Source: Mesorhizobium sp. CU3 (GTDB taxonomy: Bacteria > Pseudomonadota > Alphaproteobacteria > Rhizobiales > Rhizobiaceae). Taken from it: a DNA stretch of 64,000 bases. The notes beneath the pieces are model-generated. The model was given only the letters and a program-made list of their open reading frames with translations, made no database searches and was not told the DNA's origin. The position numbers were made by a program, and so were the translations under genes. Shown here one piece after another: positions 48,288-56,594 of this stretch. The stretch is from the NCBI RefSeq assembly GCF_006442965.1, contig NZ_VFWX01000006.1, positions 124,001 through 188,000 of the forward strand, in the 5' to 3' direction. The stretch's first letter is position 1, and each line of letters opens with the position of its first letter.

Positions 48288-49514
48288 TCACGCCGCCAGC
48301 AGCGATTTCAGCTTGACCGTCTGCGATCCGAGCGCTTCCGGCGCCGGGCTCGCCCGTTTGGCAATCAGCATTTCCGCCAGGCGGATGTCGCGCGCCACGG
48401 CGTTGCCGGGGCCGATGCCGCTGGCGGCGACCAGCCGTCCGTCTTGCGCCAGATGGAACAGGATGAAGGCGCCGTCGTCGAGATCGCGCCGCACGGTTGA
48501 GCGGCCTTCGTCCGAAAGCCCGGCGATCTGCAGCGTCAGCCCATACTGATCCGACCAGAACCACGGCACGGCGGCATGCGCCTCGTCGGCGCCCAGCATG
48601 TTCCTCGCGGCCAGCGCGCCTTGCTCCTGCGCGTTGCGCCAGGCTTCGAGCCGCACCCGCCGTCCGCCATAGACGACGAGAGGAAACGAGCAGCAATCGC
48701 CGGCGGCAAAGATATCCGGGTCGGCCGTGCGCAAATGTTCGTCGACGGCGATGCCGTTGTCGATCGCCAGCCCGGCCTCGCCGGCCAGCGCCGTCACCGG
48801 CACGGCGCCGATGCCGATCACCGCGAGATCGGCGGCGATCTCCTTGCCGTCGGCAAGCGTGATGCGAACCTCTGCGCCGTCATCGGCGATACCGGTGATC
48901 CCTTGACCGGCCAGAATGTTTACGCCTTGAGCTTCGTGTTCCTTATGGATGATTTCCGCGATTTCCGCCGGCACGCCGCGCATCAGGATGCGCGGTTGCG
49001 CCTCGATGACCGTCGCCGCCGCGCCGAGCTTGCGCGCTGAGGCAGCCAGTTCCAGCCCGATGAAGCCGCCGCCGATAATGGCGACGCGGTTTCCGGCGCT
49101 GAGATGAGCCCTGATGGCCAGCGCATCGTTGAAGGTCCTGAGATAAACGCAGCGTCCGCCCAGCCCCGCCATCGGCAGCTTGCGCGGCACCGAGCCGGTG
49201 GCGATGAGCAGCCTGTCATAGGCAAGCGAAGTGCCGTCCGACAGCCGCACCTGGTGCGCGGCCCGGTCGATGGAAACGGCCCGGACGGAATGGATGTGCC
49301 GTATGGAGCGTTCGGCGAAGAGTTCGTCGCTGGCGATGGCCTTGATGGCCGGCGCCTCGGCTGTCATCGCTTCCTTCGACAAAGGCGGCCGCTCATAGGG
49401 CAGATGCGGTTCGTCGCCGACCAGCGTCACCGGCCCTTCGAAGCCGAGATCGCGCAGGGCGAGCGCGGCCCGCCCGCCGCACTCGCCCGCGCCGATGATG
49501 ACCATCCCCGCCAT
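48288..49514 (-). CDS. FAD-dependent ferredoxin reductase, MocF-like
   Basis: A 408-residue NAD(P)H-ferredoxin reductase of the rubredoxin/putidaredoxin-reductase group. MVIIGAGECGGRAALALRDLGFEG binds FAD, LLIATGS and VAIIGGGFIGLELAASARKLG bind FAD/NAD, and DIFAAGDCCSF closes the fold. It would pass electrons to the Rieske ferredoxin encoded 4 bp upstream, for the oxygenase. This arrangement resembles MocF of rhizopine catabolism. The start at 49514 is taken over the longer frame. Confidence 0.85.
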   Translation of the reverse strand: MAGMVIIGAGECGGRAALALRDLGFEGPVTLVGDEPHLPYERPPLSKEAMTAEAPAIKAIASDELFAERSIRHIHSVRAVSIDRAAHQVRLSDGTSLAYDRLLIATGSVPRKLPMAGLGGRCVYLRTFNDALAIRAHLSAGNRVAIIGGGFIGLELAASARKLGAAATVIEAQPRILMRGVPAEIAEIIHKEHEAQGVNILAGQGITGIADDGAEVRITLADGKEIAADLAVIGIGAVPVTALAGEAGLAIDNGIAVDEHLRTADPDIFAAGDCCSFPLVVYGGRRVRLEAWRNAQEQGALAARNMLGADEAHAAVPWFWSDQYGLTLQIAGLSDEGRSTVRRDLDDGAFILFHLAQDGRLVAASGIGPGNAVARDIRLAEMLIAKRASPAPEALGSQTVKLKSLLAA

Positions 49515-49518
49515 GGCA

Positions 49519-49833
49519 TCACCCGATCTGGATGAGGACTTTGCCGGCGTCGACCTTGACCGGATAGGTCTTGAGGTTGACGCAGACCGGCGCACCGCGG
49601 GCGGCGCCGGTCTTGTAGTTGAAGCGACCATTATGCTTGGGGCATTCGATGATATCGTCCATCACCAGTCCGTCGGCCAAATGCACCTTTTCATGCGTGC
49701 ACAGGCCGTCGGTGGCGAAATACTCGTCGTCCGGACTGCGATAGATCGCGAACGTGCGGCCGGCATGGTCGAACCGCATCACGTCCTCTTCGTCGATATC
49801 GTCGGCCGCGCAGGCTTCGACCCAGTCGCTCAT
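49519..49833 (-). CDS. Rieske-type 2Fe-2S ferredoxin, MocE-like
   Basis: A 104-residue Rieske ferredoxin. Cys45/His47 in LCTHEKVHL and Cys64/His67 in IECPKHNGRF bind the 2Fe-2S cluster. It carries electrons from the reductase to the oxygenase. It belongs to the MocE group, named for rhizopine (3-O-methyl-scyllo-inosamine) catabolism. It lies between the reductase (4-bp gap) and the desaturase-like gene (34-bp gap). Confidence 0.88.
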   Translation of the reverse strand: MSDWVEACAADDIDEEDVMRFDHAGRTFAIYRSPDDEYFATDGLCTHEKVHLADGLVMDDIIECPKHNGRFNYKTGAARGAPVCVNLKTYPVKVDAGKVLIQIG

Positions 49834-49867
49834 CTCGTCCTCCCGAAAATCATGGATGTCTCGAATG

Positions 49868-50974
49868 TCACTCGGCCGCGGCGGCCATCGGCGTGTCGCC
49901 GTGCAGGTCGTCGCGATAAGGCCGCGCCGTCGGCGGCAGCGCCCGCTTGAGGAAATAGTCCTCGTTGCGCAGCTGGCGCAGGAAGGCCGGGATCATTTCG
50001 CGATAGCCGGCCAGGATCGACGGCGTCGGCGCCGGCAGATCGTGCTTGATCAGTTCATGCAGCTTCGGCAGCGCGTGATAAGGCACCATCGGGAACATAT
50101 GATGCTCCACATGGTAGTTCATGTTCCAGTAGATGAAGCGGCTGACCGGGTTCATCAGCACCGTGCGGCTGTTCAGCCGGTGGTCGGTCACATTGTCGGC
50201 GAGCCCGCCATGCTGCAGGAGGCCGGTCAGGACGTGATGCCAGGCGCCGTAGAGGCGGGGCAGGCCGATCAGCATCAGCGGCAGCCACGAGTGCATATAA
50301 AGCGCCAGCGCGATCGTCGTGAGATAGATGGCAAGCCAGATGCGGGCCACTCGAATAGCCTTCGGCTGCTCCTGCTCGGGAATGAAGGTCTTTTCCGCCG
50401 CGCCGATGACGCCTGCAGCGTTGCGCACCATGTCGACCATCGCATGCCAGGCATCGAGAACGCCGAAGAAGTTCAGCACCACGCGCAGCAGGTCCGGCGG
50501 CCGCATGACGGCGATCTCCGGATCGCGACCGACGATGACGGTGTCGGTGTGGTGGCGCGTATGGCTCCAGCGCCATGTCACCGGATTGCGCATGATCATG
50601 AAGCAGGCGAGCTGGTAGACGGCATCGTTCATCCACTGGGTGCGGAAGGCGGTGCCGTGGCCGCATTCGTGCCAGCGGGAATCGGTCGAGGAGCCGTAGA
50701 GCGTGCCATAGGCGAAGAAGAACGGCACGCACCACCAGCTTCCCCAGAACCAGATGCCGCCGGCCGCGCTGACAGCGAAGGCAGCCAGCCAGATGATGGT
50801 GTCGCGGATCGCCGGCTGGTCGGAGCGCTGCATCAGCTCCTTCATCTGCTTGCGGGGGATGTCGGTGTGGTACCACTCGGCCGCCGCCAGCCCGTTCTCT
50901 ACCGCGCGCTGGGCGTCGCGTCCGATCAGGCTGTAGTCGCGCGGAGTTGCCGCCGAAGAGGTCATTGCCGTCAT
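49868..50974 (-). CDS. desaturase-like diiron oxygenase, MocD-like
   Basis: A 368-residue membrane diiron protein of the fatty-acid desaturase/hydroxylase family. The three His boxes are HECGH (102-106), HTRHH (138-142) and HVEHH (288-292), with hydrophobic segments around 55-95 and 210-235. With the adjacent ferredoxin and reductase it makes a three-part oxygenase like MocDEF, proposed to demethylate the rhizopine 3-O-MSI. The inositol ABC/dehydrogenase genes nearby favour a sugar-like substrate over fatty acids. GGAGG 7 nt upstream decides the start at 50974. Confidence 0.82.
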   Translation of the reverse strand: MTAMTSSAATPRDYSLIGRDAQRAVENGLAAAEWYHTDIPRKQMKELMQRSDQPAIRDTIIWLAAFAVSAAGGIWFWGSWWCVPFFFAYGTLYGSSTDSRWHECGHGTAFRTQWMNDAVYQLACFMIMRNPVTWRWSHTRHHTDTVIVGRDPEIAVMRPPDLLRVVLNFFGVLDAWHAMVDMVRNAAGVIGAAEKTFIPEQEQPKAIRVARIWLAIYLTTIALALYMHSWLPLMLIGLPRLYGAWHHVLTGLLQHGGLADNVTDHRLNSRTVLMNPVSRFIYWNMNYHVEHHMFPMVPYHALPKLHELIKHDLPAPTPSILAGYREMIPAFLRQLRNEDYFLKRALPPTARPYRDDLHGDTPMAAAAE

Positions 50975-51084
50975 TGGGATTCCTCCATCAGCCGCCGGCG
51001 GAGGCTCTTGGCCTTGCATCGTCCGCACAACGCTGGTTTCGACTTCACCATACCGCCGAGCTATGATAGCTTCAACATCACAAA

Positions 51085-51097
51085 GATAGTTTCTATC
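51085..51097. promoter_or_regulatory. palindrome in the divergent mocD-like/lacI-like promoter region
   Basis: GATAGTTTCTATC is a perfect 5-3-5 inverted repeat. GATAG/CTATC pentamers recur around it (CTATGATAGC at 51061, CCTATC at 51102, GCTATC at 51115), so several binding sites may sit between the two divergent genes. The LacI-type regulator encoded downstream is the obvious candidate binder. Confidence 0.45.
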
Positions 51098-51146
51098 ATT
51101 TCCTATCAGAATGAGCTATCGTGACTCGGGCAAAGGTGGAGCATCG

Positions 51147-52178
51147 ATGGCAAAGCGGCCGACCATTACCGATCTCGCGCGCGTCTCGGGCCTGAGCGTC
51201 GCGACGGTCGACAGGGTGCTGAACAACCGCTTGCCGGTGCGCGAGGACACGGCGCGCCGCGTCTACGAGGCCGCCACCGAGATCGGCTATCACGCGGCCG
51301 GGCTGATCAAGCAGCGCATGCGCCAGGAACTGCCGGAATACCGTCTCGGCTTCCTGCTGCTCAGGGGCAACGACGTCTTCTATGGCGATTTCGCCCGCGA
51401 GCTCGAGCTGGCGGTGGCGCAGTCGCAGCGCTTCCGCGGTGTCGCGACGATCGATTTCGCCGCCACGCTGGCGCCCGACGAGATCGCCGCGCAGATGCGC
51501 AGGCTGGCGGCGAAATCCCGCGCCATCGCCGTCGTCGGTCCGGATCACCCGACGCTGACGGCGGTCGTCGAGGCGCTGAAGGCCAAGGGTCAGCCGGTCT
51601 TCTCGCTGCTGTCGGATTTCGCCGCCGGCATCCGCGAGGGCTATGTCGGGCTCGACAACCGCAAGGTCGGCCGCAGCGCCGCCTGGATGATCGCCAAGGC
51701 CGCGCAGAAGCCGGGCAAGGTCGCGCTCTTCGTCGGCAGCCACCGCTTCCATGGCCATGAATTGCGGGAGATCGGCTTCCGTTCCTTCTTTCGCGAGCAC
51801 GCGCCGGACTTCACCGTGATGGAGACGCTGGTCAATCTCGAGGCCAATGACGTGACGCATGACGCCATGCTCGATCTTCTGGCGCGCCATCCTGATCTCG
51901 TCGGCTGCTATGTCGCCGGCGGCGGCATGGAGGGCGCGGTCTCGGCGCTGCGGGCGGCAAGCCCGGCAGAGATGCCGGTCGTCATCTGCAACGAGATCAA
52001 TGCGGTCTCGCGCGCCGCGCTTGCCGACAACATCCTCACCATGGTGATCTCGACGCCGCTGGCGGCACTTTGCCGGGAACTGCTGGTGCTGATGGCGCAT
52101 GCAATCGAAAGCGGCGCGGCCAATGCGCCCGGTCAGACCTTCCTGCCCTTCGATATTTTTCTCCCGGAAAATATCTGA
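51147..52178 (+). CDS. LacI family transcriptional regulator
   Basis: A 343-residue repressor. The N-terminal helix-turn-helix is TITDLARVSGLSVATVDRVLNNRLPVREDTARRVYEAATEIGY; the rest is a periplasmic-binding-protein-like sensor (FLLLRGNDVFYGDFARELE, VGSHRFHGHELREIGF, CYVAGGGMEGAVSAL). It lies divergent from the MocDEF-like genes and upstream of the ABC transporter genes, so it probably controls one or both in response to a sugar or inositol derivative. The start at 51147 has AAAGGTGGA upstream. Confidence 0.9.
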   Translation: MAKRPTITDLARVSGLSVATVDRVLNNRLPVREDTARRVYEAATEIGYHAAGLIKQRMRQELPEYRLGFLLLRGNDVFYGDFARELELAVAQSQRFRGVATIDFAATLAPDEIAAQMRRLAAKSRAIAVVGPDHPTLTAVVEALKAKGQPVFSLLSDFAAGIREGYVGLDNRKVGRSAAWMIAKAAQKPGKVALFVGSHRFHGHELREIGFRSFFREHAPDFTVMETLVNLEANDVTHDAMLDLLARHPDLVGCYVAGGGMEGAVSALRAASPAEMPVVICNEINAVSRAALADNILTMVISTPLAALCRELLVLMAHAIESGAANAPGQTFLPFDIFLPENI

Positions 52179-52522
52179 CACCCGAGAAAATGATGTGATC
52201 CATCAGATGATGGATTTCTTTCATGTTCGCGCCGTCGGCAAAATCCCGGCCGATGGGCATGACCTTCGATCCTGCATCAATCAGTCGTGAGATTCCGGCA
52301 TGTTCATTCCGAATCGCCCTTGACGTCTCACCCTGAAATGGAATAAATATTTCACCAACTAGGTATTTTGGTTCTTTCGTTCCGGAACGTCTGTTTCAAA
52401 CAGGGAGGCCGGCGTTCCATCGCGCCGCCGGAGCGAAAAGGCCGCAGGGAGAGATTCCCCGGAGCAAACCGGGGATTCCGGTTCAATGGGTGCAGCCGGA
52501 CACCGCGTGGAGGAGATATAAA
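52179..52522 (+). promoter_or_regulatory. 344-bp promoter region of the ABC transporter operon, with several palindromes
   Basis: No gene is supported here. Three palindromes stand out: TGAAAT (52334-52339) with ATTTCA (52349-52354); CGTTCCGGAACG (52378-52389), a perfect 12-mer with the central CG typical of LacI-family sites; and CTGTTTCAAACAG (52391-52403). GGAGATATAAA just before the start codon at 52523 is the ribosome binding site. The palindromes probably bind the LacI-like regulator or an RpiR/IolR-type regulator, but this is inference. Confidence 0.5.
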
Positions 52523-53464
52523 ATGAAAAAGCTGCTTTTGGGCGTCGCGCTTTCGGCGCTGATGTGCTCATCCGCCTTCGCCGCCAAGATCGGCGTGTCG
52601 ATGGCCAAATTCGACGACAACTTCCTGACCGTGCTGCGCAACGGCATGATCGAGCAGGCCAAGGGCATGAGCGGCGTCGAGCTGCAGGTCGAGGACGCGC
52701 AGAACGACGTCGCCAAGCAACTCGATCAGATCAAGAACTTCGCCGCCTCGGGCGTCGACGCCATCATCGTCAACCCGGTCGACACCTCGGCCACCCAGGC
52801 GATGTCGGATGCCGCCGCCGCCGCCAAGATCCCGCTGGTCTATGTCAACCGCGAGCCGGTGAACGTCAATTCGCTGCCCGAAAACCAGGCCTTCGTCGCT
52901 TCGAACGAGGCCGATTCCGGCACGCTCGAGACCAAGGAAGCCTGCCGCCTGTTCAAGGAAGCCGGCAAGAAGGAAGCCAATGTCTATGTGATCATGGGCG
53001 AGCTTTCCAACCAGGCCGCCGTGCAGCGCACCAAGGACATCGACGATGTCATCGCCACGCCGGACTGCAGCTTCATCAAGATCATCGACAAGCAGACCTC
53101 GAACTGGAACCGCGACGAAGCGCAGAACCTGATGACCAACTGGCTGTCGACCGGCAAGAAGTTCGACGGCGTCATCGCCAACAATGACGAAAGCGCCATC
53201 GGCGCCATCCAGGCGATGAAGGCCGCCAACATCGACATGAAGTCGGTTGTCGTCGGCGGCGTCGACGCCACGCAGGACGCGCTGGCCGCGATGCAGGCGG
53301 GCGATCTCGACGTGACCGTCTTCCAGGACGCCGCCGGCCAGGGCGCCGGCGCGCTCGATGCGGCGCTGAAGCTCGCCAAGGGCGAGAAGGTGGAACGCAA
53401 GGTCTATGTGCCGTTCCAGCTTGTCACCCCGGCCAACATCGACAAGTTCCTGAAGAAGAACTGA
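52523..53464 (+). CDS. sugar ABC transporter substrate-binding protein, MocB/IbpA/FrcB-like
   Basis: A 313-residue periplasmic binding protein. The signal peptide is MKKLLLGVALSALMCSSAFA (about 20 residues). The mature domain has GVSMAKFDDNFLTVLRNGM, ASGVDAIIVNPVDTSATQ, FDGVIANNDESAIGAIQAM and VVGGVDATQDALAAMQAGDLDVTVFQDA, the type-1 ribose/inositol-binding fold. It captures a sugar or inositol-like compound for the permease encoded next. The ligand is not predictable from these motifs, but the flanking MocA/IolG- and MocC-like genes point to a cyclitol. Confidence 0.88.
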   Translation: MKKLLLGVALSALMCSSAFAAKIGVSMAKFDDNFLTVLRNGMIEQAKGMSGVELQVEDAQNDVAKQLDQIKNFAASGVDAIIVNPVDTSATQAMSDAAAAAKIPLVYVNREPVNVNSLPENQAFVASNEADSGTLETKEACRLFKEAGKKEANVYVIMGELSNQAAVQRTKDIDDVIATPDCSFIKIIDKQTSNWNRDEAQNLMTNWLSTGKKFDGVIANNDESAIGAIQAMKAANIDMKSVVVGGVDATQDALAAMQAGDLDVTVFQDAAGQGAGALDAALKLAKGEKVERKVYVPFQLVTPANIDKFLKKN

Positions 53465-53480
53465 GGCGAGCGCATCGCCG

Positions 53481-53523
53481 GCGCAATTCCGGGAAAAGCC
53501 TGAAGCGGTTTCCGGAATTGCGC
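53481..53523. repeat. REP-like palindromic repeat inside the ABC operon
   Basis: GCGCAATTCCGG (53481-53492) and CCGGAATTGCGC (53512-53523) make a perfect 12-bp stem. It is the best-formed member of the REP-like family and lies between the binding-protein gene and the permease gene, where hairpins often stabilise the upstream message. Confidence 0.8.
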
Positions 53524-53632
53524 CAACACAAAGAGAGAGCGGCGTACCCGATAAAAACAACAGCGCCGCCCTCTGCTTTCCTCACCGCCCGCACGGGCGG
53601 GAGGGCAGGTGCGGCCTGACGGAGGACAAGAC

Positions 53633-54709
53633 ATGGCACAGACATCTCATGGCATAGGCGGGCTCACCTATGATGCGAAGAAGCGCGCATGGCCGGCCGA
53701 GTTCAACGTGTTCCTCGCGCTCATCATCCTGGTGGCCATCTTCGAGTTGATCGGCCGCATCTTTCTCGGCGACTCTTTCCTGTTCAACACCCGCACAGAC
53801 GTCTCAGGCATCTTCAACGAGGCGCGCCTGCAGATCATCATCCTGCAGGTGTCGATCGTCGGCATCATCGCCATCGGCGTCACCCAGGTGATCATCACCG
53901 GCGGCATCGACCTGTCCTCCGGCTCGATCGTCGGCGCCACCGCCATGATCGCCATGAGCTTCGCGCAAGTTGCGACCGTCAACGGCAATCCGAACCCCAA
54001 GGCGATGTTCCTGGCCCAGGGCTGGACCGACCTGCCGGTCATCGTGCCGGTTCTGGTCGCGGTCGCCTGCGGCATGGTCGCCGGCCTGATCAACGGTTCG
54101 TTGATCGCCTACACGCGCATTCCCCCCTTCATCGCCACGCTCGGCATGATGATCACCGCGCGCGGCATAGCCAAATGGTGGTCGAAGGGCCAGCCGATCT
54201 CGTTTCCGACCGACAGCTTCGCCGCCATCTCGACGGGGTCACGGCCGGTCATCATCTTCATTGCGCTGGCGATCCTGTTCCAACTGATCCTGACCTACAC
54301 GCGCTACGGCAAGCATTGCTACGCCATCGGCTCCAACGAGGACGCCGCGCGCATGTCCGGCATCAAGATCGCCAACCACAAGATCCTCGTCTACACCATC
54401 GCCGGCATCCTCGCTTCGCTCGCTGCGGTCGTGCTCTGCTCCAAGAACCTGACCGCGCAGTCCGGCATGGGCGTGATGTACGAGCTCGACGCCATCGCCA
54501 TGGCGGTCATCGGCGGCGTGTCGCTGTCGGGCGGCCGCGGCTCCATCATCGGCACGGTGATCGGCGCGCTGATCTTCGGCGTCATCATCTCCGGCTTCAC
54601 CTTCCTGCGCCTCGACGCCTACTATCAGGAGATGGTCAAGGGCGTGATCATCGTCGGCGCGGTGGTTCTCGACCAGTGGCGTCAACGCATGCGGGCATTG
54701 AGGGCTTGA
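53633..54709 (+). CDS. sugar ABC transporter permease
   Basis: A 358-residue permease of the CUT2 (ribose/fructose/inositol) type with about 8-10 hydrophobic segments. GVTQVIITGGIDLSSGSIVGATAM is the family signature, then PPFIATLGMMITARGIA and GSNEDAARMSGI with the cytoplasmic EAA-like coupling region. GGAGG lies 8 nt upstream of the ATG at 53633. It is 2 bp from the ATPase gene. Confidence 0.92.
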   Translation: MAQTSHGIGGLTYDAKKRAWPAEFNVFLALIILVAIFELIGRIFLGDSFLFNTRTDVSGIFNEARLQIIILQVSIVGIIAIGVTQVIITGGIDLSSGSIVGATAMIAMSFAQVATVNGNPNPKAMFLAQGWTDLPVIVPVLVAVACGMVAGLINGSLIAYTRIPPFIATLGMMITARGIAKWWSKGQPISFPTDSFAAISTGSRPVIIFIALAILFQLILTYTRYGKHCYAIGSNEDAARMSGIKIANHKILVYTIAGILASLAAVVLCSKNLTAQSGMGVMYELDAIAMAVIGGVSLSGGRGSIIGTVIGALIFGVIISGFTFLRLDAYYQEMVKGVIIVGAVVLDQWRQRMRALRA

Positions 54710-54711
54710 CC

Positions 54712-55482
54712 ATGAGCGACATCGTTCTGAAGACCGAAAACCTGACCAAGCGCTATGGCGGCGTGCATGCGCTGGAAGGCGCGAATTTCGAGCTGCGCAA
54801 GGGCGAGCATGTCGCCATCATGGGCGACAACGGCGCCGGCAAGTCGACCTTCGTGCGCCAGATCACAGCCGTCGAGCAACGCACCGACGGCAAGATCTGG
54901 TTCGACGGCAAGGAAGTGAACTTCGCCGGCCCGATCGCCGCCCGCGAGGCCGGCATCGAGACCGTATTCCAGAACCTGGCATTGGCCGACGACCTCGACG
55001 TGCCGTCGAACCTGTTCCTCGGTCGCGAAAAGGTGCTGTTCAACCTCGGCCCGTTCTCGATCCTCGACCGCAGATATATGCGCAAGGCGACCGAAGCCGC
55101 ACTTGTGCGCACCGCGGTGAAGATCCCGAACCTGTCGAGCACCATCCGCCACATGTCAGGCGGCCAGCGCCAGTGCGTGGCGATCGCCAGGACCGCGACC
55201 TTCGCCTCCAAGCTGATCATCATGGACGAGCCGACGGCCGCACTCGGCGTGCAGGAGACGGCGCAGGTCGAAAACATCATCCGCACGCTGAAGCAGAATG
55301 GCGAGCCGCTGATCCTGATCAGCCACAACATGCGCCAGGTCTTCGACCTGTGTGACCGCATCGTCGTCTTCCGGCGCGGCAAGATCGTCGCCAATCTGCG
55401 CAAGGAAAACACCGACGGCCAGGACATCGTAGCCTACATCACCGGCGCCAAGACCGGGGAGGCGGAGCTGGCCGCCGCCTGA
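54712..55482 (+). CDS. sugar ABC transporter ATP-binding protein, single-domain
   Basis: A 256-residue ATPase: Walker A GDNGAGKS (38-45), signature MSGGQRQ (148-154), Walker B LIIMDEPTAAL, and switch His in ISHNM. It has one nucleotide-binding domain, unlike the double-domain CUT2 ATPases of ribose systems, so a homodimer is expected, as in FrcA of Sinorhizobium. It completes a binding protein-permease-ATPase set. Confidence 0.93.
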   Translation: MSDIVLKTENLTKRYGGVHALEGANFELRKGEHVAIMGDNGAGKSTFVRQITAVEQRTDGKIWFDGKEVNFAGPIAAREAGIETVFQNLALADDLDVPSNLFLGREKVLFNLGPFSILDRRYMRKATEAALVRTAVKIPNLSSTIRHMSGGQRQCVAIARTATFASKLIIMDEPTAALGVQETAQVENIIRTLKQNGEPLILISHNMRQVFDLCDRIVVFRRGKIVANLRKENTDGQDIVAYITGAKTGEAELAAA

Positions 55483-55579
55483 TAGGCAGGACGGCTAACC
55501 GGCTGCGATTCGCCGGCCATGACCAATCCCCGCGCCCGATGGGCGCGGAACCATTTCAAACCACCTTCGAGGACATTCC

Positions 55580-56569
55580 ATGACACTCCGCTTCGCTCTT
55601 CTCGGCGCCGGCCGCATCGGCAAGGTGCATGCCCGCGCCGTCGGCTCCAACCCGCAGGCCAGGCTGGTGGCCGTGGCCGACGCCTTCGAGAAGGCGGCGA
55701 CGGAGCTTGCGGCCGCCTATGGCGCGGAAGTCCGCACCATCGACGCCATCGAGAAGGCGAAGGACATCGACGCCGTCATCATCTGTACGCCGACCGACAC
55801 CCATGCCGATCTGATCGAGCGCTTCGCCAAGGCCGGCAAGGCGATCTTCTGCGAGAAGCCGATCGACCTGTCGGTCAAGCGCGTCGAAAAATGCCTGGCC
55901 ACGGTCGAGAAGACCAAGGCGACGCTGATGGTCGGCTTCAACCGCCGCTTCGACCCGCATTTCGCCGCCGTGCGCAAGGCGATCGATGACGGCGCCATCG
56001 GCACCGTCGAGATGGTCACCATCACCTCGCGCGATCCGGGCGCCCCGCCGCTCGACTATATCGCCCGTTCCGGCGGCATTTTCCGCGATATGACCATCCA
56101 TGACTTCGACATGGCTCGCTTCCTGCTGGGTGAGGAACCTGTCGCCGTCAGCGCCCACGCCTCGGTGCTGGTCGACAAGAAGATCGGTGAAGCCGGCGAC
56201 TACGACTCGGTCAGCGTCATCCTCGAAACCGCGTCCGGCAAGCAGGCCGTCATCTCCAACTCGCGCCGCGCCACCTATGGCTACGACCAGCGCATCGAGG
56301 TGCATGGCTCCAAGGGCATGGTCGCGGCCGAGAACCAGCGGCCGGTGTCGATCGAGCTCGCCAACGACAAGGGCTACACCCGCCCGCCGTTGCACGATTT
56401 CTTCATGACGCGCTACCTCGACGCCTACGCCAACGAGATTGCCGCCTTCATCGCCGCGGCGACGTCGGGCAAGAAGGCAGCGCCGAGCGGCGCCGATGGG
56501 TTGGTTGCGCTGAAGCTCGCCGATGCAGCGCTGAAGTCGGCCAAGACCGGCAAAGCTGTGTCGGTCTAG
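55580..56569 (+). CDS. iolG: inositol 2-dehydrogenase / MocA-like oxidoreductase
   Basis: A 329-residue Gfo/Idh/MocA enzyme. The Rossmann motif is GAGRIG (9-14), followed by CTPTDTHADL, the catalytic-lysine motif CEKPIDLSV, and MTIHDFDMARFLLGEE with the catalytic Asp/His. It oxidises an inositol or inositol derivative C-2 hydroxyl with NAD. MocA, of rhizopine catabolism, is the same family. Placement after a sugar ABC transporter and before a MocC-like gene supports a cyclitol catabolic role. Confidence 0.88.
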   Translation: MTLRFALLGAGRIGKVHARAVGSNPQARLVAVADAFEKAATELAAAYGAEVRTIDAIEKAKDIDAVIICTPTDTHADLIERFAKAGKAIFCEKPIDLSVKRVEKCLATVEKTKATLMVGFNRRFDPHFAAVRKAIDDGAIGTVEMVTITSRDPGAPPLDYIARSGGIFRDMTIHDFDMARFLLGEEPVAVSAHASVLVDKKIGEAGDYDSVSVILETASGKQAVISNSRRATYGYDQRIEVHGSKGMVAAENQRPVSIELANDKGYTRPPLHDFFMTRYLDAYANEIAAFIAAATSGKKAAPSGADGLVALKLADAALKSAKTGKAVSV

Positions 56570-56594
56570 ACCAGGATTTTTGCTGAGAAATACG

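Noticed and set aside
48288-49514. The reductase as a nitrite reductase or pyridine nucleotide-disulfide oxidoreductase
   Set aside because: No CxxxxC redox-active disulfide motif was seen, and the adjacent Rieske ferredoxin fits an oxygenase electron chain.
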